Shown here: positions 41,347 to 48,849 of the stretch, in pieces | Layout: each line of letters begins with the position of its first letter | Numbering within the stretch: position 1 is the stretch's first letter | Assembly (NCBI GenBank): GCA_035765775.1 | Contig: DASTWV010000059.1 | Coordinates: forward strand, 186,001-250,000 | Direction: 5' to 3' | Length of the DNA stretch: 64,000 nt | DNA from: Actinomycetota bacterium | Lineage (GTDB): Bacteria; Actinomycetota; CADDZG01; JAHWKV01; JAOPZY01 | Notes under the pieces: model-generated | The model's input: only the letters and a program-made list of their open reading frames with translations | Database searches by the model: none | What the model was told of the DNA's origin: nothing | Translations under genes and position numbers: made by a program

Positions 41347-43011
41347 CTACCGGGGGGGCGCGCCGGCCCGGGCGCGCTCCAGGACGGCCCCGGCCTGCAG
41401 ACGCCCCGCCTCCCGGTCGGCGCCGAACATGTCGCTCAGCTCGTTCAGCCGGTCCTCGTCGGTGAGGGCAGTCACCCGGGTCACTGTCCGCCCATCGGTG
41501 ACCTCCTTGCCGACGTGCAGGTGCACATCCCCGTAGGCGGCCAGCTGCGGCAGGTGGGTCACCGCCAGCACCTGGCTGTGGCGGGCAAGATCCCGCAGCT
41601 TGGCCCCGACCGTCTCGCCCACCCGGCCTCCGATGCCTGAGTCGATCTCGTCGAACACCAGGATCGGCCGGCCCTCTGCCCCGGCCAGGGCGGCCTTGAC
41701 CGCCAGCATCACCCGGGAGGTCTCGCCGCCCGATGCCACCTTGGCCAGGGGCCGGGGCGGCTCCCCGGGGTTGAGCGAGAGCAGGAACTCCAGCGGCTGG
41801 GCATCGATCGGGGAGGCCGCCTCCCCGAAGCCGACTGCGAAGCGCCCGGCCATGGCCAGCGCGGCGAACTGCTCCTCCACCCGCTGCTCCAGCGAGCGGG
41901 CTGCCTCCCGCCGGCCGGCGTTGAGCTCGGCGACGGCCCCGGCCAACTGGCCGCGGGTGGCCACCGCCTCGGCCTCCAGGCCGGCGATCGTCCCGCCCCG
42001 GCCCTCGAGATCGGCCAGCTCCGCCCGGGCGCCCTCGCCGAAGCGCAGCACCTCTTCGACGCTGGCGCCGTACTTGCGTTTCAGGGCAACGATCGCGGCC
42101 AGGCGGTCGTCGGTGTGGGCCAGGCGGCCGGGATCGAATTCGACCGCCTCCCGGTAGGCCCGCACCCGTTCGGCGAGATCCTCGAGCTGGAGGGCGATCT
42201 CGGTGGCCAGGCTATTGAGCGGCGCCGCCCCCGGGTCGAGCCCCTCGAGCTGGCCGAGCAGGTGGACGGCGGCCGAGCCCCGGTCGCGGGCCGAGCCCTC
42301 CTCCCCCGCCACCGCCTCGTAGGCCCCGGCCGCCAGGGTCAGGATCTCCTCGGCATTGGCCAGCAGGCGCTGCTCCCGGCGGAGCTCCTCCTCCTCACCC
42401 GCCGCCAGCCGGGCCTGGGCGATCTCGCCGATCTGGTGGCGCAGCAGGTCCGCCCGGCGGGCGAGCTCCCGGTCGTCACCCCGCAGCTCGGCGAGCTCAC
42501 GCTCGATGCGCCGGTGGGTGCTGCGCAGGCCCTGGATGCGGGCGCGCAACTCGCCGAGGTTCGCCCAGCGGTCCAGCAGGTCCGCCTGCTCGGTCACCCG
42601 GAGCAGCGAGAGGTGGGCGCTCTGGCCATGCAGGTCCACGAGGCGCTCGCCCAGGGACTGGAGCATGCGCACCGGGACCCCACGCCCGTTGACCCGGCAC
42701 ACGCTGCGCCCGGCGGCGGTGATCTCCCGGCCGAGGATGAGGACCTCGTCCTCGGGGGCGGCGAGACCCTCCTCGATGAGGTCGACGAGATCGAGCACCG
42801 AGGCGGCGAAGAACCCCTCCACCCGGGCCCCGCTCGTTCCCGCCCGCACCATCCCGGCGTCGGCCCGGTCGCCCACCAGCAGGCCCAGGGCATCGATGAC
42901 GATCGACTTGCCGGCACCGGTCTCGCCGGTCAGCACGTTGAGCCCGGGGCCGAACCCGATGCGGGCGTGGTCGATCACCGCGAGATTGGTGATGTCCAGC
43001 TCGATGAGCAC
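41347..43011 (-). CDS. recN: DNA repair protein RecN
   Basis: 554 residues, SMC-like ATPase acting at double-strand breaks. Walker A GETGAGKS at 29-36, long central coiled coil, signature LAKVASGGETSRVMLAVKAAL and Walker B PILVFDEIDSGIGG, then VTHLPQLAAYGD. GTG start at 43011. No SOS box seen in the 67-bp gap. Confidence 0.95.
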   Translation of the reverse strand: MLIELDITNLAVIDHARIGFGPGLNVLTGETGAGKSIVIDALGLLVGDRADAGMVRAGTSGARVEGFFAASVLDLVDLIEEGLAAPEDEVLILGREITAAGRSVCRVNGRGVPVRMLQSLGERLVDLHGQSAHLSLLRVTEQADLLDRWANLGELRARIQGLRSTHRRIERELAELRGDDRELARRADLLRHQIGEIAQARLAAGEEEELRREQRLLANAEEILTLAAGAYEAVAGEEGSARDRGSAAVHLLGQLEGLDPGAAPLNSLATEIALQLEDLAERVRAYREAVEFDPGRLAHTDDRLAAIVALKRKYGASVEEVLRFGEGARAELADLEGRGGTIAGLEAEAVATRGQLAGAVAELNAGRREAARSLEQRVEEQFAALAMAGRFAVGFGEAASPIDAQPLEFLLSLNPGEPPRPLAKVASGGETSRVMLAVKAALAGAEGRPILVFDEIDSGIGGRVGETVGAKLRDLARHSQVLAVTHLPQLAAYGDVHLHVGKEVTDGRTVTRVTALTDEDRLNELSDMFGADREAGRLQAGAVLERARAGAPPR

Positions 43012-43078
43012 GTCAGGGCCACCCTACCGCCCCACTGGGACCTGCTGGCACCGGCTCGGACCATCTATCGTGGATGCC

Positions 43079-43462
43079 ATGGCGGACACCGAGACCCCGC
43101 CCCTGTACGAGCGGGTGGGGGGCGACGAGTACTTCCACACTCTCGTCGACCGTTTCTACGTCGCGGTCGCCGAGGACCCGGTGATCCGGCACCTGTACCC
43201 GGAGGACCTCGGCCCACCCGCCTACCACCTGGCCGAGTTCCTGGTGCAGTACTGGGGCGGCCCACGCCGCTACAGCGAGCGCCGGGGCCACCCCCGCCTG
43301 CGCATGCGCCACCCGTTCGCCATCGGAGGGCCGGAGCGCGACGCCTGGCTCCGGCACATGACCGACGCGGTGCGGGAGAGCGGGGCCGGGCCGATCGAGC
43401 AGGCCGAGCTGCTGGACTACTTCGCCATGGCGGCCCAGATGCTGGTCAACCAGCCGGGCTGA
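43079..43462 (+). CDS. Truncated haemoglobin, group II (GlbO-like)
   Basis: 127 residues: LYERVGGDEYFHTLVDRFYVAVAED (B helix Phe-Tyr), HLAEFLVQYWGGP and RMRHPFAIGGPERDAWL. The pattern of group II truncated globins; proximal His is in the RMRHPF segment. Binds O2 or NO and acts in redox protection. ATG 43079, divergent from recN. Confidence 0.92.
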   Translation: MADTETPPLYERVGGDEYFHTLVDRFYVAVAEDPVIRHLYPEDLGPPAYHLAEFLVQYWGGPRRYSERRGHPRLRMRHPFAIGGPERDAWLRHMTDAVRESGAGPIEQAELLDYFAMAAQMLVNQPG

Positions 43463-43537
43463 GCCCGGCTCCACGGCGGTCGGCCCTGATCTAAGGTTTT
43501 TCCGCGATCTCGCGAATTCCTGCCCTTTTTGTCGGTG

Positions 43538-43557
43538 GTCACCATTTCAATGGTGAC
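43538..43557 (+). promoter_or_regulatory. Perfect 20-bp palindrome directly before the AbiEi/DUF559 gene
   Basis: Arms GTCACCATT and AATGGTGAC (9 bp each) around TC, touching the ATG at 43558. A binding protein would block ribosome access or transcription. The encoded protein starts with a winged-helix AbiEi-type domain, which in known AbiEi proteins binds its own promoter. A second small palindrome (CGCGA-TC-TCGCG, 43504-43515) precedes it. Confidence 0.75.
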
Positions 43558-44478
43558 ATGAACGATCTAGACCACCGTATAACGGATCTCGCCGATCGCC
43601 AGCATGGGGTCGTCGAGCTTGGGCAGGTGATGGATCTCGGGTTCAGCCGCAAGCTCATCCGGGGCCGGGTTGGCCGGAGCCAGTTGGTGGAGGTGCTTCC
43701 CCGGGTGTACCGCCTCGGGCCGGGCGAACCGCCTTTTGAGCAGAGAGCCATGGCCGCGACACTGGCGGCTGGGCCGGGAGCACTGGCATCGCACCGGGCT
43801 GCGGCCAACCTCCACGGGCTCCCCGGTATCGCACGCTGGGCGGAGGTGACGGTACCGCATGACCGCCGGATCGAGGTGCCGGGGCTCACCGCGCACCGGG
43901 CCCGGGATCTGCCGGACGACGACCGGGCCATGGTTCGGGGAATCCCGGCAACCACGCCCACCCGGACGCTGCTCGACCTCGCGGGACTGTTCCACGCCGA
44001 GCGCCTCGGACGGGCGCTGGCCCACTGCCTGATTCACGGACTGGTTTCGCGAGCCGATCTCGAGCGCCGGAGTGCTCTGGTGGCCCGCGGCCACCCCGGC
44101 ATCGGGACACTCCGGGAACTTCTCGCCGCCTGGCCCATCTCCCAGCGGCCCATCGGCAGCGAGTTCGAATTGGAGCTGTATCGCTGCCTCGACGCCGCCG
44201 GGATCGAGCGCCCGGTCCCGCAGTGCCGGGTGGTACTGCCGGACGGGACAGTGCGCTACATCGACTTCGGCTACCCGCGCCTCCGCTTCGGCCTCGAGGC
44301 CGAGGGCTTCATCTGGCACGGGTCCCGGCAGGCGTGGGAACGGGACCGGGCCCGCCACAACGAGCTGGTTGCCGCCGGCTGGGACTATCTCGCCATCACC
44401 TGGGGATTGCTCCATGACCATCCCGACCAAGTGGCCGACCTCGTCCGGCGATCCCTGGCGATCCGTGCCCGCGGCTGA
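43558..44478 (+). CDS. AbiEi-like winged-helix plus DUF559 protein (orphan antitoxin-type)
   Basis: 306 residues. The N-terminus (MNDLDHRITDLADRQHGVVE, FSRKLIRGRVGRSQLVEVLPRVYRLG) matches the type IV antitoxin AbiEi DNA-binding domain; the C-terminal ~110 residues (EFELELYRCLDAAGIERPVPQ, IDFGYPRLRFGLEAEGFIWH, RHNELVAAGWDYLAITW) form a DUF559/Vsr-like nuclease fold. Its D, E and E/H positions are present. No AbiEii nucleotidyltransferase is next to it. It probably represses itself through the palindrome at its start; biological target unknown. Confidence 0.82.
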   Translation: MNDLDHRITDLADRQHGVVELGQVMDLGFSRKLIRGRVGRSQLVEVLPRVYRLGPGEPPFEQRAMAATLAAGPGALASHRAAANLHGLPGIARWAEVTVPHDRRIEVPGLTAHRARDLPDDDRAMVRGIPATTPTRTLLDLAGLFHAERLGRALAHCLIHGLVSRADLERRSALVARGHPGIGTLRELLAAWPISQRPIGSEFELELYRCLDAAGIERPVPQCRVVLPDGTVRYIDFGYPRLRFGLEAEGFIWHGSRQAWERDRARHNELVAAGWDYLAITWGLLHDHPDQVADLVRRSLAIRARG

Positions 44479-44500
44479 CCGTGAACCGGCCTCGGGAGAA

Positions 44501-44549
44501 GTTCTGGGGAGGATTCTGGCCCGAAATGGGATCAAAAACTCCCCAGAAC
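44501..44549. repeat. 11-bp perfect inverted repeat, 27-bp loop
   Basis: GTTCTGGGGAG (44501-44511) and CTCCCCAGAAC (44539-44549), 23 bp after the AbiEi-like gene, in a 164-bp gap. It may be a terminator without T-run or a protein site. A nested ATTCTGG copy lies in the loop. Confidence 0.7.
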
Positions 44550-44642
44550 GAAACGGACAAACTAGGAGCGTGTGGTGAGAAAGCTCTCATAGTGCGCTAG
44601 AGGCGTTTCCTGTCGGCCGCTCCCGCCGGTCACCTCTCCGCC

Positions 44643-45356
44643 ATGACCCAGGCACTGCTGTACCAGTCCGCGCCCACCGGCAACGACCTCCTCGACCGCC
44701 TCCCCAGCTGGGAGCAGCGGGACCTGTTGCTGGTGGCCGAGCAGGTGGCCCTCGCCCCCCGGCAGGTCATCTTCGAGCCCTGCCAGCTCATCGACAGGGC
44801 CTGGTTCCCGCTCGCCGGGGTGATCTCTCTGGTGGCCCGCACGTCCGACGGCGCCGGGGTGGCGGTGGCCTCGGTGGGCCGGGAGGGCATGGTGGGCTTG
44901 CCCATCGTCCTGGGCGAGGCCAGCAGCCCCAACCTGACCGCCGCCGTGCAGGTGCCCGGCACCGCCCTCACCGTCGGGGCGCTTGAGCTCCGGCGCCGGT
45001 CACGGCCGCCCGCGGGTCTCCACATGCTGCTCCAGGCCTACGCTCACACCCTGCTCACCCGGACGGCGCAGGAGGCGGCGTGCAACCGGCGCCACACCGT
45101 GCTGCAACGCTGCGCCTGCCTCCTGCTCCAGACCGAGGACCGCGTGGGGGCGCCCGACTTCCCCCTGACCCAGGACCAGATCGCCCACCTCCTGGGCACC
45201 CGGCGGGCGAGCGTGGTCGGCGCCGCCCGCACGCTGCAGGAGGCCGGGGCGATCCGTTACCGCCGGGGACGGCTGCACGTCGCCGACCGCCGGACCCTCG
45301 CCCGGCTCTCCTGCGACTGCTACGAGGTGATCGCGATCAGCCCCCGCATCCCGTAG
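44643..45356 (+). CDS. Crp/Fnr-family transcriptional regulator
   Basis: 237 residues: N-terminal cNMP-type barrel (LAPRQVIFEPCQLIDRAWFPLAGVISLVARTSDG, GREGMVGLPIVLG) and C-terminal winged helix (LTQDQIAHLLGTRRASVVGAARTLQEAG). No Fnr cysteine cluster; ligand unknown. ATG 44643 with weak binding site. Its 3' end overlaps the convergent cupredoxin by 37 bp. Confidence 0.88.
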   Translation: MTQALLYQSAPTGNDLLDRLPSWEQRDLLLVAEQVALAPRQVIFEPCQLIDRAWFPLAGVISLVARTSDGAGVAVASVGREGMVGLPIVLGEASSPNLTAAVQVPGTALTVGALELRRRSRPPAGLHMLLQAYAHTLLTRTAQEAACNRRHTVLQRCACLLLQTEDRVGAPDFPLTQDQIAHLLGTRRASVVGAARTLQEAGAIRYRRGRLHVADRRTLARLSCDCYEVIAISPRIP

Positions 45357-45745
45357 GCGTAGTGCCCCGGGAGGTGGCAGGCGAAGACCCAGGTGATGGG
45401 GTTGGACGGGAAGCTGACCGTCGTGGACCGGGTGGTGCCGGCGGGCACCGAGACCTCGCCCGGGACCGACCCGTCGTGCACGGTGTCGGTGCCGGCCTCC
45501 TCGGCCTGCTGCAGGGCCTCGTTGCCCACGATGAACTCGTGGTCGATGGGGTCGGTGTTGGTGATGACGAAGCGCACCGTCGATCCCTCCTTCACCGTCA
45601 CCGCCGACGGTGAGAAGCGGGAGTAGTGGATGGCGATGGCCACGGTGGGGACCGGCTGGGGGCCGATGACCCCGGCGTGGGCGGCGGCCCCCAAAGAGGC
45701 CAGGACGACGACCAGACCGATCCCCGCCCCGTGGCGCAGTCTCAT
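45320..45745 (-). CDS. Cupredoxin-domain exported protein
   Basis: 141 residues: signal peptide (GIGLVVVLASLGAAAHAG), then a cupredoxin fold with DHEFIVG (His ligand) and FACHLPGHYAYGM (Cys, His, Met ligands), so a type 1 copper site. Electron carrier or copper protein outside the membrane. ATG 45745 overlaps the stop of the DUF2330 gene (ATGA). Confidence 0.85.
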   Translation of the reverse strand: MRLRHGAGIGLVVVLASLGAAAHAGVIGPQPVPTVAIAIHYSRFSPSAVTVKEGSTVRFVITNTDPIDHEFIVGNEALQQAEEAGTDTVHDGSVPGEVSVPAGTTRSTTVSFPSNPITWVFACHLPGHYAYGMRGLIAITS

Positions 45746-46872
45746 GCCGGCAGCCCGGGGACCCGAAGGCTGCGCCGCCAGCTCCAGCCCCACGCCGCCG
45801 CCAGGCCGGCAGCGCCCAGGGCGCTGGCCCACCAGACCCACGCCGAGCCGCCGCCCGAGGGCGGGGTGGGGGTGGACGGCGCCGGGTTGGACGCCAGCCC
45901 GGCGGCCCGGGCGGACGGGGCCACCCCGTTGACCCCCACCGAGAGGTCGTAGCGCAGGTTGACCTCGGGGGTGCTCAGCCGCAGGTAGGTGAGCCACATG
46001 CCCGACGCCGGGATCCACGACCCGCCCTGGTCCTCCCGCAGGTCGCTGATGAGGCTGGCCGACGCCTGCTCGCTGGTGTTGAGCACGAGGCCGTTGGTCG
46101 AGGTGCGGTTGGACCTGAGCGGCGTCGGGTCGGGCAGCATCGCCGGGGCCTGGTCGGTGAGCAGGTAGATGTCGGCGCTGACGAAGTCGGACTGCGTCTT
46201 GCCCAGGCCCAGGATGGCCAGGGGCACCCAGGGCTGCTTCGTGGGGATGGTCAGGGCGATGGGCGTGATGGCGCCGGCCTGCTGACCCTGGGCGGCGGCG
46301 GCATCGGCATTGAACTTGGCGGCCATGAAGATGGGCGACCGGTGGGCGTAGAAGTCGAGCAGGGCCGGCGCGTCGGGCGGCAGGCTGAACCCGTTGTTCT
46401 TGGCCCATTCGCCGACGGCGAAGCCGCCGCCCTTGAGGACCGTGAGGTCGAGGGCCCCGATGGTGGTCTGCTGGATGACCTGGGCAGGCACCGGAGCCGC
46501 TGCGGCGGCGGCGCGGCCGGCGGTGTCGAAGGCGGCGTTGATCGGCTCGGTCTCGCGCACGAGGCGCTGCAGGGTCCAGGCGCCGCCCTTCTCGATGGCG
46601 GTCGGCACCGCGGGCAACGGCGTGATCGAGCCGAAGTTGCCCGTCCCGCCCTCGAAGGTGAAGGCGGTGATGTAGTGCTCGACGCCGTTGTGGTAGCCCA
46701 CCAGGGTTGTGGTGCGCTGGAGGCTCACGCCCCCGTTGGGGCCGATCAGCCCCCCGCAGGCCAGGGCGGGCCCCGCCCCGATCAGCACCAGCAGGCCGAG
46801 GGCGCTGCCGACCGCCAGCACCCGAATGGTGGTTGTGGCGCTCCGCCTGCGGCTCCGCTGGTTGAGTCCCAT
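45742..46872 (-). CDS. DUF2330 exported membrane-anchored protein
   Basis: 376 residues: signal peptide (RVLAVGSALGLLVLIGAG) cut before ACGG, a long extracytoplasmic DUF2330 domain (ACGGLIGPNGG, YHNGVEHYITAFTFEGG, FGSITPLP, WVPLAILGLGK) and a C-terminal Pro-rich linker plus membrane helix (WVWWASALGAAGLAAAWGWS). Function unknown. Translationally coupled to the cupredoxin, so the two probably act together. Confidence 0.85.
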   Translation of the reverse strand: MGLNQRSRRRSATTTIRVLAVGSALGLLVLIGAGPALACGGLIGPNGGVSLQRTTTLVGYHNGVEHYITAFTFEGGTGNFGSITPLPAVPTAIEKGGAWTLQRLVRETEPINAAFDTAGRAAAAAAPVPAQVIQQTTIGALDLTVLKGGGFAVGEWAKNNGFSLPPDAPALLDFYAHRSPIFMAAKFNADAAAAQGQQAGAITPIALTIPTKQPWVPLAILGLGKTQSDFVSADIYLLTDQAPAMLPDPTPLRSNRTSTNGLVLNTSEQASASLISDLREDQGGSWIPASGMWLTYLRLSTPEVNLRYDLSVGVNGVAPSARAAGLASNPAPSTPTPPSGGGSAWVWWASALGAAGLAAAWGWSWRRSLRVPGLPA

Positions 46873-46947
46873 CTCTGGCCTCCCTGTCTGGCACGTGTCG
46901 GGGAACGTGATGAGGCTTAGACGGGGCCGTGCCGGGCGAAAGTTCCG

Positions 46948-47751
46948 TCAGGACGCGGCGGCGGCCTTCTGGAGGGCGGCGCCGAAGGTGCGGGCGACAA
47001 GGGCATAGCCGGCGTCCGAGGGGTGGAACCCGTCGGCGCTGACCAGCGAGGCGTAGGTGCCGTCCTTCTCGGCCTCCGCTCCGGCGGCGTGCAGGTCGAC
47101 GAGGATGGCGCCGGTTGAGGCCACCACCGCCGAGGTCGCCCGGTTGTAGGCGTCGACCGACGCGTCCAGGGCCGCCGGGGCCGGGCAGAGGCTCCCGGTG
47201 CCCAACCCGAAGGACCCGGAGCGGCAGGCGAGGTAGATCGGCAGCTGGTCCAGCGGCGGCGTGTTGGCCACCAGCACCGTCGTGCCCCCCTTCTGGCGCA
47301 GCTGCGAGATCAGGGACTGGAGCTCGTGCTGGTAGTCGGCGGGCGTCACGCTGGCAATGAGGTCGTTCACGTTGAGCCACACCGTGACCAGGGTCGGGTG
47401 GGCGGCCAGCGCCTGGGACAGCTGGTCCTGCAGGGCATCCTCGACGGTGGCGCCGGACACCGCCACGTTGTCGAAGGTCGCCGAGTGGGGCAGGAAGCCC
47501 CGAGCGAAGACCGCCGGCCAGGCGTCCTGGGCCGGATCGCTGCTGCCGACGCCCAGCGACTCGCTCGCCCCGATGGCTACGTAGACCACCGGGCCGGTAG
47601 AGGGCGCCGGCGAGCGGGCGGGCGACGAAGCGGGCGAGGGGGCCGCGCGGCTGGGGGCCGCGGGTGCCGCCGCCCGGTGCCCGGAGGAGCACGCACCGAG
47701 CACCACCAGCGCGGCGCCCGCAAGGCGTCTCCACCGCCGGCCAGCGCGCAT
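46948..47751 (-). CDS. SGNH/GDSL-type lipoprotein hydrolase
   Basis: 267 residues: lipoprotein signal with lipobox LGAC (Cys21), Ala/Pro linker, then SGNH blocks YVAIGASESLG (Ser), VWLNVNDL (Asn) and SADGFHPSDAGYALVA (Asp, His). An esterase anchored to the outer face of the membrane; substrate unknown. ATG 47751. Confidence 0.85.
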   Translation of the reverse strand: MRAGRRWRRLAGAALVVLGACSSGHRAAAPAAPSRAAPSPASSPARSPAPSTGPVVYVAIGASESLGVGSSDPAQDAWPAVFARGFLPHSATFDNVAVSGATVEDALQDQLSQALAAHPTLVTVWLNVNDLIASVTPADYQHELQSLISQLRQKGGTTVLVANTPPLDQLPIYLACRSGSFGLGTGSLCPAPAALDASVDAYNRATSAVVASTGAILVDLHAAGAEAEKDGTYASLVSADGFHPSDAGYALVARTFGAALQKAAAAS

Positions 47752-47852
47752 GATCCCCGAATCTACCCGGGCCGCCCGGGGGCGCCGCCCAAGTGCCGCC
47801 AGAAGGGCGGCCCCATCGGGTGCTAGGTTTCTCCAGGCACCCCTCGCCCGCC

Positions 47853-47858
47853 TATACT
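47853..47858 (+). promoter_or_regulatory. -10 element of a near-leaderless transcript
   Basis: TATACT lies eight bases before the GTG at 47867, the spacing seen for leaderless actinobacterial mRNAs; no Shine-Dalgarno is present. Confidence 0.5.
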
Positions 47859-47866
47859 TCCCGCCG

Positions 47867-48175
47867 GTGAGTGCCCTCCTGCAGGTCGTCCGCACGGGCC
47901 AGCCCCGAACGATCCGGCTGGTGGGGGAACTGGATGCCTCGAACGCCGACGACCTCCTCATCGACTTGGATCCCGAGCTGGCGTCGGGCGGCGACTTGAC
48001 GCTGGACCTCGGCGCCTTGGACTTCATCGACAGCGTGGGCCTGCGCAGTTTCGTGCGGGTGGCCCACGCCCTCGACGGCGGCCGCCTGATCCTGCGGGAA
48101 CCGCAACCCGGTGTCGGCCGCACGCTGGATATCGTTGGGATTGACAAGACAAACAATATTTTCGTCACAAAATGA
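47867..48175 (+). CDS. STAS-domain anti-sigma factor antagonist
   Basis: 102 residues: RTIRLVGELDASNADDL and LDLGALDFIDSVGLRSF, with Ser56 in the DSVGL site that is phosphorylated in RsbV/SpoIIAA-type proteins. It would bind and neutralise the anti-sigma factor when unphosphorylated. The RsbW-like gene follows 65 bp later. Start is probably leaderless. Confidence 0.88.
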   Translation: MSALLQVVRTGQPRTIRLVGELDASNADDLLIDLDPELASGGDLTLDLGALDFIDSVGLRSFVRVAHALDGGRLILREPQPGVGRTLDIVGIDKTNNIFVTK

Positions 48176-48205
48176 CGTGCTTGTAGGTCTTGCGATCACA
48201 TAAAG

Positions 48206-48230
48206 GTTTGTTCATCTCTTCCGATGGGTA
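48206..48230 (+). promoter_or_regulatory. Sigma-B/SigF-type promoter candidate for the RsbW-like gene
   Basis: GTTT (48206-48209, as GGTTT), 16 bases and GGGTA (48226-48230), ten bases before the GTG at 48241. An anti-sigma kinase under the sigma it controls gives a feedback loop, as known for sigma-B operons. Confidence 0.65.
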
Positions 48231-48240
48231 GAGCGCCGCG

Positions 48241-48849
48241 GTGAGCGCACCCCGGACCCTGAACGTCGAACTGCCCGTCGATCCGCGGTCACCGGGGGCG
48301 GCACGCCGGGAATTGGCCTCTCTGGCCGCTGACCTTCCGGCCGACCTGCAGTGGGACCTCCAGCTCTTGGTGAGCGAGCTGGTGGCCAACAGCGTGCGGC
48401 ACGCCGCCCTGGACCGGGAGGACCACATCGTCCTCCGCGCCCGGGTGGCCGACGCCTCGATCCGGGTGGAAGTCTCCGATCACGGGCACGGCTTCCAGCC
48501 CGAGCGTCCGACCAGCCCCGGGGAGTCCCGTTCCGGGCTCTGGCTGGTCAACCGCCTGGCGGACCGATGGGGGGTCGTCCGGGACGGCTCCACTCTGGTC
48601 TGGTTCGAGAGTGACCTACAAGCGGGGACGAGCGGTGCCGACTGGGAAGGGGTCGTGCGCAACTGGCCGGCAGCGTGCCGGTCGATGGCGCGGGACCTGT
48701 TCCGGCTCTACGGTCCGCCCGAAGAAGTCACCCCGACCCGGCTGCGCTGGTGGCCGGAGCGGGACACCGAGGTCACGATCTCGTGGCCGAGTCCGGCGCC
48801 GGCGGGCGGGCAGGTCCCGACCCCGCCCTCGTCGCCGAGATCGCCCTAG
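48241..48849 (+). CDS. RsbW-like serine kinase/anti-sigma factor with C-terminal extension
   Basis: 202 residues: GHKL ATPase domain (~20-125) with N-box ELVANSVRHA (Asn50), G1 box VSDHGHGF (Asp80) and SGLWLVNRLADRWG. These bind sigma factors and phosphorylate STAS antagonists. After residue ~125 is a ~75-residue tail (VVRNWPAACRSMARDLFRLY, RLRWWPERDTEVTISW) not part of the usual domain. GTG 48241 has no strong Shine-Dalgarno. 3' end overlaps the convergent reductase by 77 bp. Confidence 0.88.
   Translation: MSAPRTLNVELPVDPRSPGAARRELASLAADLPADLQWDLQLLVSELVANSVRHAALDREDHIVLRARVADASIRVEVSDHGHGFQPERPTSPGESRSGLWLVNRLADRWGVVRDGSTLVWFESDLQAGTSGADWEGVVRNWPAACRSMARDLFRLYGPPEEVTPTRLRWWPERDTEVTISWPSPAPAGGQVPTPPSSPRSP

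Noticed and set aside
43012-43078. SOS box before recN
   Set aside because: No CGAAC-N4-GTTCG in the short gap, although recN is SOS-controlled in some bacteria.
43558-45356. Complete AbiE toxin-antitoxin or defence island
   Set aside because: No AbiEii-type nucleotidyltransferase or other defence gene adjoins; the next gene is a Crp-like regulator.
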